Shown here: piece by piece, positions 36,239 through 44,058 of the stretch
How positions within the stretch are numbered: position 1 is the first letter of the stretch
Layout of the letters: each line of letters starts with the position of its first letter
DNA from: Alphaproteobacteria bacterium
GTDB lineage: Bacteria; Pseudomonadota; Alphaproteobacteria; Rhizobiales; Xanthobacteraceae
Assembly: GCA_037200445.1 (NCBI GenBank)
Contig: JBBCGH010000001.1
Location: forward strand, 5,654,001-5,718,000
Reading direction: 5' to 3'
DNA length: 64,000 bases
Position numbers and translations under genes: made by a program
The notes under the pieces: model-generated
Database searches by the model: none
Told to the model about the DNA's origin: nothing
What the model saw: only the letters and a program-made list of their open reading frames with translations

Positions 36239-37423
36239 CTAGTTCGTCAGCGGAAGAATCTCGCCGTCCTTGAAGTGGGTGAAGATGTAGTCGTCAGATG
36301 TCAGCGCGTCGTGGTTCGTCGGCGTGAACGGCTTGTCGTAGGTCTTGATCAGCCCCTCGTATTTCGGAAGCGCGTAGAGCGCCTCGCGGACCTTCGGGCC
36401 TTCGGTCGAGCCTGCCTTGGCGATGGCAAGCGTCATCAAATTCATCGCGTCGTACGCATTGGCGATCCCCACGGCGGGGGTCACGTCAGCGAGGCTCTTG
36501 ATCTCCGGATACTTCTTCTTCAGCGCTGCAAGCACGCTTTCGGCCTTCGGCGAAAGTTTTCCCGAGAAGCTGAAAGTCTGAATGAAGTGGACCCGCTCAC
36601 TGCTCGGCCCCGCAAGCTCGCTGAAGCGCCCGCCGGCCGGACCCCAATGCGAGACGATCGGAACGCTCCAGCCCATGCGGTCGAGTGATTTGACCACCTG
36701 TGACGAAGGCGCCACGTTTGCCACCAGGAACAGCACGTCCGCACCGGCTTCCTTCAGCCGGGTCAACTGTGGCACGACGTCGACATCGGCGTCTTGGAAT
36801 TTCTCGATGCCCGCGTAGGGCATGTTCTTCTCAGCGAGCGCCTCCTTGAGGCCCTTTTCGTTCGACTCGCCCCAGGGATTGTTGATCAGGATCATCCCAG
36901 GCTTCTTGGTCGCATATTTCTTGGCCGCGTAGTCGATCATGGCCTTGTCGACCAGCACATCGACGGCCGAGACCCGGAACGCATAGTTCTCGGCCGCGCC
37001 GTTGCGGGTGATCGGTGTGCCGGCCGCCCAGACGCCCATGAACGGCACCTTGTTCTGGTTGGCGAACGGCACGATCGCGATCGACACCGGCGTGTCGAGG
37101 CCGCCGAACAAGCCGACAACCTTCTCGCGCTGCACCAGCTCGCGGGCCGCCACGGCTCCCTTGGCGGGATTGCTTTCATCGTCCCGCACCAGAAGTTCAA
37201 CCTTCTTGCCGAGCACACCGCCTTTGGCGTTGATCTCGTCGATGGCGATCGAGAGTCCGCGAACGATCGCCTCGCCGGACTTCGCCGATTGGCCGGACAT
37301 TGCAGCGACGAGGCCGAGCTTTATGGTGTCCTGCGCGAAGGCTGGTGCCGTGAGGGCGGTCATGGCGGCGGCAGCCAGAAGCAGGCGGCGCGTGAGTTGC
37401 GGAAGGCTGTTTCGCACGGACAT
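36239..37423 (-). CDS. Branched-chain amino-acid-type ABC substrate-binding protein
   Basis: 394 residues. Signal region TRRLLLAAAAMTALTAPAFAQ, then IKLGLVAAMSGQSAKSGEAIVRG, a Peripla_BP_6 receptor. The ribosome site AGAGAGG precedes ATG 37423. First gene of the minus arm of the divergent cluster; a palindrome and a direct repeat lie in its leader. The adjoining enzymes suggest an amide or ureide as substrate. Confidence 0.88.
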   Translation of the reverse strand: MSVRNSLPQLTRRLLLAAAAMTALTAPAFAQDTIKLGLVAAMSGQSAKSGEAIVRGLSIAIDEINAKGGVLGKKVELLVRDDESNPAKGAVAARELVQREKVVGLFGGLDTPVSIAIVPFANQNKVPFMGVWAAGTPITRNGAAENYAFRVSAVDVLVDKAMIDYAAKKYATKKPGMILINNPWGESNEKGLKEALAEKNMPYAGIEKFQDADVDVVPQLTRLKEAGADVLFLVANVAPSSQVVKSLDRMGWSVPIVSHWGPAGGRFSELAGPSSERVHFIQTFSFSGKLSPKAESVLAALKKKYPEIKSLADVTPAVGIANAYDAMNLMTLAIAKAGSTEGPKVREALYALPKYEGLIKTYDKPFTPTNHDALTSDDYIFTHFKDGEILPLTN

Positions 37424-37456
37424 GGCGTTACCTCTCTGTGAAACCCCGGTATCTTA

Positions 37457-37483
37457 GGCATGTCCGTTCGCAAGGGACATGCC
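37457..37483. promoter_or_regulatory. 9-base inverted repeat in the receptor-gene leader
   Basis: GGCATGTCC (37457-37465) and GGACATGCC (37475-37483), nine bases apart, are exact reverse complements. In the minus-strand transcript this can fold as a hairpin about 34 bases before the start codon; as DNA it may be an operator. Confidence 0.5.
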
Positions 37484-37566
37484 ATTGCAGGCGTGTTGAA
37501 AACCCTGTGAAACCCCGGACTTGCGTCCCTTCTGCACAGAAAATAGTCAATATTGCTGACCGATTG

Positions 37567-37600
37567 GAGAGATCGTATGCAATACTGCATTCGATCTCTC
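37567..37600. promoter_or_regulatory. 34-base palindrome, operator candidate
   Basis: GAGAGATCG (37567-37575) pairs with CGATCTCTC (37592-37600) and, inside, ATGCA (37577-37581) pairs with TGCAT (37586-37590) around ATAC; only one T/T mismatch on each side interrupts it. The inner ATGCAATACTGCAT resembles GntR/FadR-type half-sites. It lies about 100 bases before the NTF2-like start. Confidence 0.55.
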
Positions 37601-37696
37601 GGGCTCTCTTAAGGGGTACGCGCCGACGAGAAAAATGCATGGTAGCGAGCCTGAGATTTCCTCCGCCCGACCGAACAAGAGAGGATGAAGACGAGC

Positions 37697-38134
37697 ATGT
37701 CCGCCGCAGCCGCCAAAGCCGCCGTGATTGCCCCCTCCGAAGAGACCGGCGCAGCAGCCGACATCGTCGAGAAATTCCTCGTCGCCTCCATGGTGCCGGA
37801 CCCTGAAACCGCCGCGCGCTACATTGCAGAGCCGCTCAAGCTCACCTTCACGGGAGGCCGCAAGTTCTCGCATCCGCGCGAGAGCACGGCGTTCAACGCC
37901 AAGCGCTACAAGTGGGTGAAGAAGAAGATGGAGCGCTCGGATGTGGCGCCCGCCGACGGAGAGACAATCGTCTACAACATCGGCACGCTCTATGGCGAAT
38001 GGCCGGACGGCACACCGTTCGAAGGCAACCGCTACGTTGACCGCTTCGTCGTGCGCGGCGGCAAGATCGTGCAAATGGACGTGTGGAACGACAGCGCCGA
38101 GCGTCTGCTTGCACGCAATGGCATCGATGCCTGA
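37697..38134 (+). CDS. NTF2-like / SnoaL-like protein
   Basis: About 145 residues from ATG 37697 (MSAAAAKAAV); ATG 37685 has its GAGG site directly against it and seems less likely. The pattern VEKFLVASMVPDPETAARYIAEPLKLTFTG, the central RYKWVKKKMER helix and VDRFVVRGGKIVQMDVWNDSAERLL fit the cone-shaped NTF2 fold, which serves as isomerase, lyase, hydrolase or ligand-binding protein. First gene of the plus arm, 35 bases before the FdrA-C gene. Its exact role is unknown. Confidence 0.65.
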   Translation: MSAAAAKAAVIAPSEETGAAADIVEKFLVASMVPDPETAARYIAEPLKLTFTGGRKFSHPRESTAFNAKRYKWVKKKMERSDVAPADGETIVYNIGTLYGEWPDGTPFEGNRYVDRFVVRGGKIVQMDVWNDSAERLLARNGIDA

Positions 38135-38169
38135 CTAGTGTCGAGCGCGCGGCGCCGAGACAGGCAAAA

Positions 38170-38361
38170 ATGGTCGAAAAGGATCGCGACATTTCGCGAG
38201 ATTTGTTCGCTGCGCCGCCGCGCGTGATCAACATCGGACTTGAGATATTCGCAACGGATCTTGCCAGCCAGGACGCAAAGGTTGCGCACGTGCGCTGGAG
38301 TCCGCCAGCGGGCGGGAATTCTCACCTTGCGGGCCTTCTCGAAAAGCTCCAAGGCAAATGA
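38170..38361 (+). CDS. Small protein equal to the FdrA C-terminal domain
   Basis: 63 residues: LFAAPPRVINIGLEIFATDL, then VAHVRWSPPAGGNSHLAGLLEKLQ. As I recall it, E. coli FdrA ends in LLENVAVINIGLRSFALEL and VVHYQWSPVAGGNKKLARLLERLQ, which matches along its full length. The FdrA gene of this cluster (39628-41106) stops short of this domain, so the domain is encoded separately, two genes earlier. The start ATG 38170 has only a weak ribosome site. The stop TGA overlaps an ATG (38358) of an eight-codon frame that ends across the next gene's TTG start. Confidence 0.75.
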   Translation: MVEKDRDISRDLFAAPPRVINIGLEIFATDLASQDAKVAHVRWSPPAGGNSHLAGLLEKLQGK

Positions 38362-38380
38362 AACCCCGAGAAGGCCGGAC

Positions 38381-39631
38381 TTGAGAACAATCGATCAAGC
38401 CAATCAAGAAGCGCTGCGACGTATTCTCGCCGGCGATCCCGTCTTGGTCGACGTGATCCCGGCCTCCGAGGCCATTCCGGACTTGGCGGATCGCATGATC
38501 CTTCATGCCGGACCGCCGATCGGCTGGGATCGGATGTGCGGTCCCATGCGCGGGGCGGTCACAGGTATTGCGGTGTTCGAAGGCTGGGCAAAGGATCTCG
38601 ACGATGCGGCGTCGAGCGCGGCCGCCGGCTCCTTTGTTTTCCACCCCAATCATCACTTCGGGGCGGTTGGTCCGATGACCGGCATGACGACCAGAAGCCA
38701 GCCGCTCATGGTGGTCGAGAACAAGACTTACGGCAATCGTGCCTATTGCGCGATCAATGAGGGCCTCGGCAAGGTGATGCGGTTCGGCGGCAATGACGCC
38801 GAAGTCTTGAACCGCTTGCACTGGATCCGCGAGACTCTGGGACCCGCACTGGGACGCGCGATTCGTGAATCAGGCGGCATTCCGCTGAAGCCGTTGCTTG
38901 CGCGCGGACTGACCATGGGTGACGAGATGCATCAGCGGAACGTCGCGTGCTCCAGTCTGCTGCTGCGTCAACTCGCGCCGCTGCTGGCGCGGACATCCAA
39001 AGACGGCGGCGAGCTTGTCACCTGCCTGGACTTCATCGGCCACAACGATCAGTTCTTTCTCAATATCGCGATGGCGATGGGAAAGGCACTCACCGACCCG
39101 GCACGCGACGTCACGGCGTCGTCTATGGTCACGGCCATGTGCCGCAACGGCACTGACTTCGGCCTTCGCGTCTCGGGCACGGGCGACCGTTGGTTCACCG
39201 CACCCGTTGAGATGCCGACCGGAATCTACTTTCCGGGCTTCAGCGAAAGGGACGCCAATCCGGACATGGGGGACTCGGCCATCGTGGAGACCATCGGCCT
39301 CGGCGCTTTCGCGATGGCCGCGGCGCCGGCGGTGGTCGGATATATCGGAGCGGGGCGCGCCTCCGAGGCGGCGGCGTTCACGCGATCGATGGCGGAAATT
39401 ACCGTCGGGCCCAATCCCGCATGGGTCATTCCGGCGATGGATTTTGCGGGTGTGCCGACCGGCATCGATATCCGTCTCGTCGTCGAGACCGGCCTCGCTC
39501 CAATCATCAACACCGGGATCGCGCACCGAGAGCCTGGGCTAGGTCAGGTCGGCGCCGGCATCGTGAAGGCGCCGCTCAAATGCTTCCAGGACGCGCTTGT
39601 GGCTTTTGCCGAGACGATAGGCGTTAAATGA
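38381..39631 (+). CDS. DUF1116 protein (AllG/YlbE-like), putative carbamoyltransferase subunit
   Basis: 416 residues from TTG 38381, six bases after AGAAGG at 38369-38374; E. coli YlbE has about 419. ANQEALRRILAGDPVLVDVIPA, GPPIGWDRMCGPMRGAVTG, MTRSQPLMVVENKT-type and RNGTDFGLRVSGTG blocks mark DUF1116. In E. coli the FdrA, YlbE and YlbF proteins (renamed AllF, AllG, AllH) were reported to make up oxamate carbamoyltransferase of allantoin breakdown. The 3' end overlaps fdrA by four bases. An upstream in-frame ATG would add an atypical Arg-rich leader. Confidence 0.82.
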   Translation: MRTIDQANQEALRRILAGDPVLVDVIPASEAIPDLADRMILHAGPPIGWDRMCGPMRGAVTGIAVFEGWAKDLDDAASSAAAGSFVFHPNHHFGAVGPMTGMTTRSQPLMVVENKTYGNRAYCAINEGLGKVMRFGGNDAEVLNRLHWIRETLGPALGRAIRESGGIPLKPLLARGLTMGDEMHQRNVACSSLLLRQLAPLLARTSKDGGELVTCLDFIGHNDQFFLNIAMAMGKALTDPARDVTASSMVTAMCRNGTDFGLRVSGTGDRWFTAPVEMPTGIYFPGFSERDANPDMGDSAIVETIGLGAFAMAAAPAVVGYIGAGRASEAAAFTRSMAEITVGPNPAWVIPAMDFAGVPTGIDIRLVVETGLAPIINTGIAHREPGLGQVGAGIVKAPLKCFQDALVAFAETIGVK

Positions 39632-41106
39632 GCGTGATCCTCAACGAGGTTCGCCGCGCAACCTATCTCGACTCGATCGTCCTCATGCGCATCTCCCGGC
39701 AGATCGCAGCCCTGCCCGGAGTCGAGGAAGCCGGCCTGATCATCGGAACGCCGGCGAATAAAGAGATTCTCCGCGACGCCAACATTCTCGGCCCGGAGGG
39801 CAGCGCTGCCGATCCGGGCGACCTGATCATTGCACTCAGGACGAGCGATGTGCGCACCGCGGAAGCCGCGCTCGCAGAGGCGAAGCGGCTGCTCGATCAA
39901 CCGAGCGCGCTGGGTACGACGGCGGCGATCGAGTCGTCGCGCACCGTTCGCGCCGCCATCCAGAGGCTGCCCGAGGCCAACCTGGCGCTGATCTCGGTTC
40001 CTGGAGACTTCGCGGTCGCCGAAGCGCGCAAGGCGATGGAGCTTGGGCTCCACGTCATGATTTTTTCCGACAACGTGCCGATCGCGGACGAGGCGACGCT
40101 CAAGCGCACGGCGCGCGACCGCGGCCTCTTCGTGATGGGACCGGATTGCGGAACGGCGATCATCGGTGGCGTGCCTTTGGGTTTCGCAAATGTTGTTCCA
40201 ACCGGAGACATCGGCATCATCGGCGCATCCGGCACCGGAATTCAGGAAGTGTCCTGCCTGATCGCGCGCGCCGGCCGCGGCATCAGCCACGCGATTGGGA
40301 CGGGGGGACGGGATCTCAAAGCCGAGGTCGGCGCAATCACGACTCTGATGGCAATCGATGCGCTCGACGCCGACGATCGTACGAAGCATGTTGTGCTAAT
40401 CTCCAAGCCCCCCGCCGCTTCGGTCGCCCGGGCGGTGCTTGAGCGCGTCGCGAAGAGCTCGAAGCCGTTCACGATTTGCTTTCTAGGCGCGACAGACTTC
40501 GCGCTGCCCGCAAATGCGCGCTCCGCCGGGACACTCAAGGCGACGGCCGAATTGGTTGTCGGTGGAATAGGAGCAGTTCCGGCGAACCCGCGATTGTTGC
40601 AATCGAATGGACGCAAGCGGGTGCGCGGCCTGTTCGCAGGCGGAACACTCTGCAGCGAAGCTCAAATCATATTCCGGCAAGCCGGGCTTCCCGTGATGTC
40701 CAACGTGCCCGTACCGGGCGCCTCCCCGGTGACTGGCACGTATGACGGTCATGTCCTGATCGATCTCGGCGATGACGAGTTCACGCGTGGACGCCCGCAT
40801 CCGATGTTCGAACCAGGCGTGCGCGATGCTCCGTTGGCCGAAGCAATTGCCGATCCCAATGTGGGAGTCGTTCTGCTGGATGTCGTGCTCGGCTATGGCG
40901 GCCATCCCGACCCCGCGGGCCATCTGGTTGCGCGCCTTGCGAACCGGGATGGCCGCCCGGTCATTGTGGCTTCCGTCACCGGCACTGACGCAGATCCGCA
41001 GCCGCGTGAAACCCAGATACAGAAGCTTGTCGACGCGGAGGTGATTGTTGCCGGCTCCAATGCGGACGCGGCCGAAGCGGCAATTGCGGCGCTTAGCGCT
41101 CACTGA
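39628..41106 (+). CDS. fdrA: FdrA-like protein (AllF), lacking its C-terminal domain
   Basis: 492 residues against about 555 in E. coli. DSIVLMRISRQIA near the start, MGTP-type IIGTPANKEILRD, VMGPDCGTAIIGGVPLGFANV, GIIGASGTGIQEVSCLIARAG with ISHAIGTGGRDL, and VLLDVVLGYGGHPDPAGHL are FdrA marks; the core resembles succinyl-CoA synthetase alpha. It ends after AAEAAIAALSAH, where E. coli FdrA still has about 50 residues; those are the 63-residue product at 38170-38361. It belongs to the putative carbamoyl-transfer complex with DUF1116 and DUF2877. Confidence 0.85.
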   Translation: MSVILNEVRRATYLDSIVLMRISRQIAALPGVEEAGLIIGTPANKEILRDANILGPEGSAADPGDLIIALRTSDVRTAEAALAEAKRLLDQPSALGTTAAIESSRTVRAAIQRLPEANLALISVPGDFAVAEARKAMELGLHVMIFSDNVPIADEATLKRTARDRGLFVMGPDCGTAIIGGVPLGFANVVPTGDIGIIGASGTGIQEVSCLIARAGRGISHAIGTGGRDLKAEVGAITTLMAIDALDADDRTKHVVLISKPPAASVARAVLERVAKSSKPFTICFLGATDFALPANARSAGTLKATAELVVGGIGAVPANPRLLQSNGRKRVRGLFAGGTLCSEAQIIFRQAGLPVMSNVPVPGASPVTGTYDGHVLIDLGDDEFTRGRPHPMFEPGVRDAPLAEAIADPNVGVVLLDVVLGYGGHPDPAGHLVARLANRDGRPVIVASVTGTDADPQPRETQIQKLVDAEVIVAGSNADAAEAAIAALSAH

Positions 41107-41120
41107 GGCATGGTCAATCG

Positions 41121-42113
41121 ATGAGGGTCAGCAACAGCGAAAAGCAACACCGGGACACGGCGACGCGCGATCACAGGTCGGCCGGCGGTCCGCTTGTCGT
41201 CGTCCCGATCCTCCGGTCAGGCGTTCTGGCGCGCCAATTCTGCGAACGCGTCGTGTTCGCGAATGTCGAAGCTGTTTTCGAACGCTGCCTCTATCTGCGT
41301 TCCGGCGACGATTTCATTTGTATCGGCGACCCCGAAATCGGCAATGGTCCGATGACGCTGATCGGAAATCTTCGAGTTTTGCCGACTCTCAGGTCCTTGG
41401 CGGGACAACTCTCGTTCGTGTGTGACGAGCATATCACGATCGGTGACTCGGTTCGGTTTACCTTCGATCACAGCGAACTTTGGCGCCCCCTGGGTTGGCC
41501 TAAGTGCGCGTCGCCTGAGCGCCTGATCGATATCTGCGCCGGTTTGATATCGCGTGCCGCAACCGGTGCGCCACAAGAAGGCATTGCACGCTACGTCGCC
41601 AGCAGAATTGAGACACCCGCGCGTCAGCAGCCGCTGACGCGCGTCGCTCGGCCGCGCATCACGCGTTTCGAACACTGGCTGTCAGACTTAGTTGAAGGCA
41701 AGCACACTCCGGCTGCTGTCTCCCGCGAGGCCGTTCAAGGCTTGATCGGGCTTGGCCCCGGGCTGACCCCATCGGGGGATGACTTTCTCGTCGGCGTACT
41801 GTCGGTTCTCGATGCTCTGGGTGAAAGTGAGCCGCAGACGGCGATGGCCCGTGCAATTGTGGACGCGTTGCCGGGATTGACGACCTCATTGAGCGCTTGT
41901 TTCTTGCGAGCGGCAGCGGCAGGGCACTTTGGCGAGCACCTTCACCAAGCCGTTTCATCGGTCATTACCGGAGACGTCGATGCGGCAATCGCAATCGCTG
42001 CAGAAATCGGTCACAGCTCCGGATGGGACATCATGGCCGGCATCTTGATCACGCTTCGGATTGCCGCCGCGGTGAAGGTGCCTCAGCGACTCACACCTTG
42101 GGCGTGGTCTTGA
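41121..42113 (+). CDS. DUF2877 protein (AllH/YlbF-like), putative carbamoyltransferase subunit
   Basis: 330 residues. The C-terminal half holds the family signature GLIGLGPGLTPSGDDFLVGVLSVLDAL, and later SSGWDIMAGILITLRIA. The N-terminal 25 residues are charged and variable, so a later start is possible. Third member of the AllFGH-like set, 14 bases after fdrA. Nothing of the operon follows: the intergenic repeat copy C begins 43 bases later, and no carbamate kinase is found. Confidence 0.82.
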   Translation: MRVSNSEKQHRDTATRDHRSAGGPLVVVPILRSGVLARQFCERVVFANVEAVFERCLYLRSGDDFICIGDPEIGNGPMTLIGNLRVLPTLRSLAGQLSFVCDEHITIGDSVRFTFDHSELWRPLGWPKCASPERLIDICAGLISRAATGAPQEGIARYVASRIETPARQQPLTRVARPRITRFEHWLSDLVEGKHTPAAVSREAVQGLIGLGPGLTPSGDDFLVGVLSVLDALGESEPQTAMARAIVDALPGLTTSLSACFLRAAAAGHFGEHLHQAVSSVITGDVDAAIAIAAEIGHSSGWDIMAGILITLRIAAAVKVPQRLTPWAWS

Positions 42114-42156
42114 GCTGCAAATGAGCGACTCCGCGCTACGCCTGCACCAGCACAAA

Positions 42157-42240
42157 GGTCCGCTATGGGTCCAAAGGCAGACATCGGTCTGCTCTGCCGT
42201 GACGTCTGCTACGGGCTAGGAGCGGACATTCCCCCTGTGC
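42157..42240 (+). repeat. Dispersed degenerate repeat, copy C
   Basis: GGTCCGCTATGGGTCCAAAG, GCAGACATCGGTCTGC, GACGTCTGCTACGGGC and AGCGGACATTCCCC follow in order. The unit is itself partly palindromic: GTCCGCT and AGCGGAC face each other at its two ends. Best match is copy A at 29405-29487. It closes the carbamoyltransferase-like operon. Confidence 0.6.
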
Positions 42241-42351
42241 TTAAAAGACTTGTGGTCAGTGATACTTGAAGTGCACGCTGATCGAGTAGCGCACCCCTCA
42301 GGATCATTCTAAGATCGACCCAACAACGAAACCATCTCAGGGAGGAACGAA

Positions 42352-43974
42352 ATGACGGACAAGCTTGGCTGGATTGATCGGCGGCGGCTGTTGCAGCTGC
42401 TCGGTGCCGGCGGTGGCGCAATTGCGGCCGGATTGCCGAGCCGCGTGTTTGCGCAAGCGCGCAAGAACACTCTAGTTCTCGGCATCGACATCAGCGACAC
42501 GATCACGCTCGATCCCGCGCGGCTTGCCCAATACACCTCTCCGATGACGGTGTCGGCGGCTTACGACTCGCTCGTCACCATGAAGCCCGGCGAGTATATC
42601 AAGCTTGCGCCCTCGCTAGCGACCAAATGGGAGCGCACGCCGGACGGCAAGGGCTGGCGCTTCACGTTGCGCGACGGCGTCAAGTTCTCGACCGGCAACG
42701 TGATGACGGCTGAAGACGTGAAATGGTCTTTCGATCGCGTCATCAATCTCGGCGATCAGCCCTCGCAATACATCGCGCATGTCGACCGCGTGGAGATCGT
42801 CGACAAGTCCACTATCGACATCATCCTGAAGCAGCCGACGGAGCCGCTGCTCACGATCATCGCGGCGCCGGAATTCGTCGTGCTGGAGCGCAAGGTCGCG
42901 GAGGCGAACGGCGCGAGTGCCGCCAAGGATGCCAAGACCGCCGACAAGGCCGCTCAGTGGATCAACAGCAATTCCTGTGGCACCGGCGCCTACCGGATCA
43001 CCGCATGGGAGCGCAACCAGCAAATCCAGCTCGCGCGCAACGATCACTACTGGGGCGGCAAGCCGCCCTACGAGCGCATCGTGATCCGGCATATCTCGGA
43101 TGGTGCCGCGCAGCTTCTCGCCGTACGCCGTGGCGACATCGACGCGGCGTTCAACCTGATCCCGGAACAGATCGCCGCGCTCAAGAGCGAGCCGACCGTT
43201 CGCCTCGCTCCGCTGGCAAGCCTTGATTTCGTCTACATGGCGCTGACGCAAGAGCCCGAGTTCAACAAGGCACTCGCCGTGAAGGAAGCGCGCCAGGCGA
43301 TCGGCTATGCGATCGACTACGACGGCATCGTCAAGTCGATGCTCGGCGGCGCCGCCCTTCGCCCGGCGCACTTTCTTCCCATCGGCGTCAGCGGCTCGAC
43401 CGAGGAGATCGCACGTCAGATCGGATTCAAACAGGACCTCGCCAAGGCGAAGGAGCTGCTCGCCAAGGCCGGCTTGAAGGACGGTTTCGAATTCGAGATC
43501 GCTTACGGCAACGCCGCCGTGCAGGGCGTCACCTATCAGGACCTCGGCCTGAAGATTCAGTCCGACGTGGCGCGCGTCGGCATCAAGGTCAATCTGCGCC
43601 CGGTCGATCAGGTGAACCTGCGCACCGAATACACCACCGGCAAATCCAGGGGCGGCGTCCTCACCTTCTGGAATCCGCCGGCGGTGGAGAACCAGCTTTG
43701 GGCTGCGGCTGTGGTGCAGCGCGTCGCCAAGCGTGTGCACTGGACTCCGCCGGACGACATCGTGAAGCTCGTCTCGCAGGCCGCGACCGAGCCTGACCCG
43801 AAGAAGCAGGCGGACTTGTGGGTGGAATGGCAGAAGAAGGTAGTCGATCAAGCCAACCACTTCATCCTGTTCCAGCCGGTGTATCAGATCGCGGTGCGCA
43901 ACGCCGTGAAGGAGTTCCCGCTGACCGCGGCCGGGTGGATGCTCGACCTGCACGGCGTGACGCCTGCCGGCTGA
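42352..43974 (+). CDS. Peptide/nickel-type ABC substrate-binding protein (DppA-like)
   Basis: 540 residues from ATG 42352 after GGGAGG. Tat-type signal IDRRRLLQLLGAGGGAIAAG, then TLVLGIDISDTITLDPARLAQYTSP, a family 5 solute-binding protein; WERTPDGKGWRFTLRDGVKFSTG and AEDVKWSFDRVI are hallmarks. It binds di/oligopeptides or other larger solutes in the periplasm for the permeases that follow at 44059-45947. Confidence 0.9.
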   Translation: MTDKLGWIDRRRLLQLLGAGGGAIAAGLPSRVFAQARKNTLVLGIDISDTITLDPARLAQYTSPMTVSAAYDSLVTMKPGEYIKLAPSLATKWERTPDGKGWRFTLRDGVKFSTGNVMTAEDVKWSFDRVINLGDQPSQYIAHVDRVEIVDKSTIDIILKQPTEPLLTIIAAPEFVVLERKVAEANGASAAKDAKTADKAAQWINSNSCGTGAYRITAWERNQQIQLARNDHYWGGKPPYERIVIRHISDGAAQLLAVRRGDIDAAFNLIPEQIAALKSEPTVRLAPLASLDFVYMALTQEPEFNKALAVKEARQAIGYAIDYDGIVKSMLGGAALRPAHFLPIGVSGSTEEIARQIGFKQDLAKAKELLAKAGLKDGFEFEIAYGNAAVQGVTYQDLGLKIQSDVARVGIKVNLRPVDQVNLRTEYTTGKSRGGVLTFWNPPAVENQLWAAAVVQRVAKRVHWTPPDDIVKLVSQAATEPDPKKQADLWVEWQKKVVDQANHFILFQPVYQIAVRNAVKEFPLTAAGWMLDLHGVTPAG

Positions 43975-43999
43975 AACGGGTGGCGGCGAAGATTCCGTA

Positions 44000-44037
44000 A
44001 AAGGCGCAATGCGTGGCGCGCGGTGGCGCGCGCCTTT
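44000..44037 (+). terminator. Stem-loop between receptor and permease genes
   Basis: AAAGGCGC (44000-44007) pairs with GCGCCTTT (44030-44037), with GC-rich sequence between. No long T run follows. Such stems after a receptor gene protect its mRNA or thin out read-through, so that more receptor than permease is made. Confidence 0.45.
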
Positions 44038-44058
44038 CGCTTGATAGGTGCTTGATCC

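Larger units (their letters stand above)
37424..37696. promoter_or_regulatory. Divergent control region of the Liv/amidohydrolase and FdrA-type operons
   Basis: 273 bases without a gene. They contain a 14-base direct repeat, CTGTGAAACCCCGG, at 37436-37449 and 37505-37518; an inverted repeat between them (37457-37483); and a larger palindrome nearer the plus-strand operon (37567-37600). The layout suggests joint control of both arms. Confidence 0.65.
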
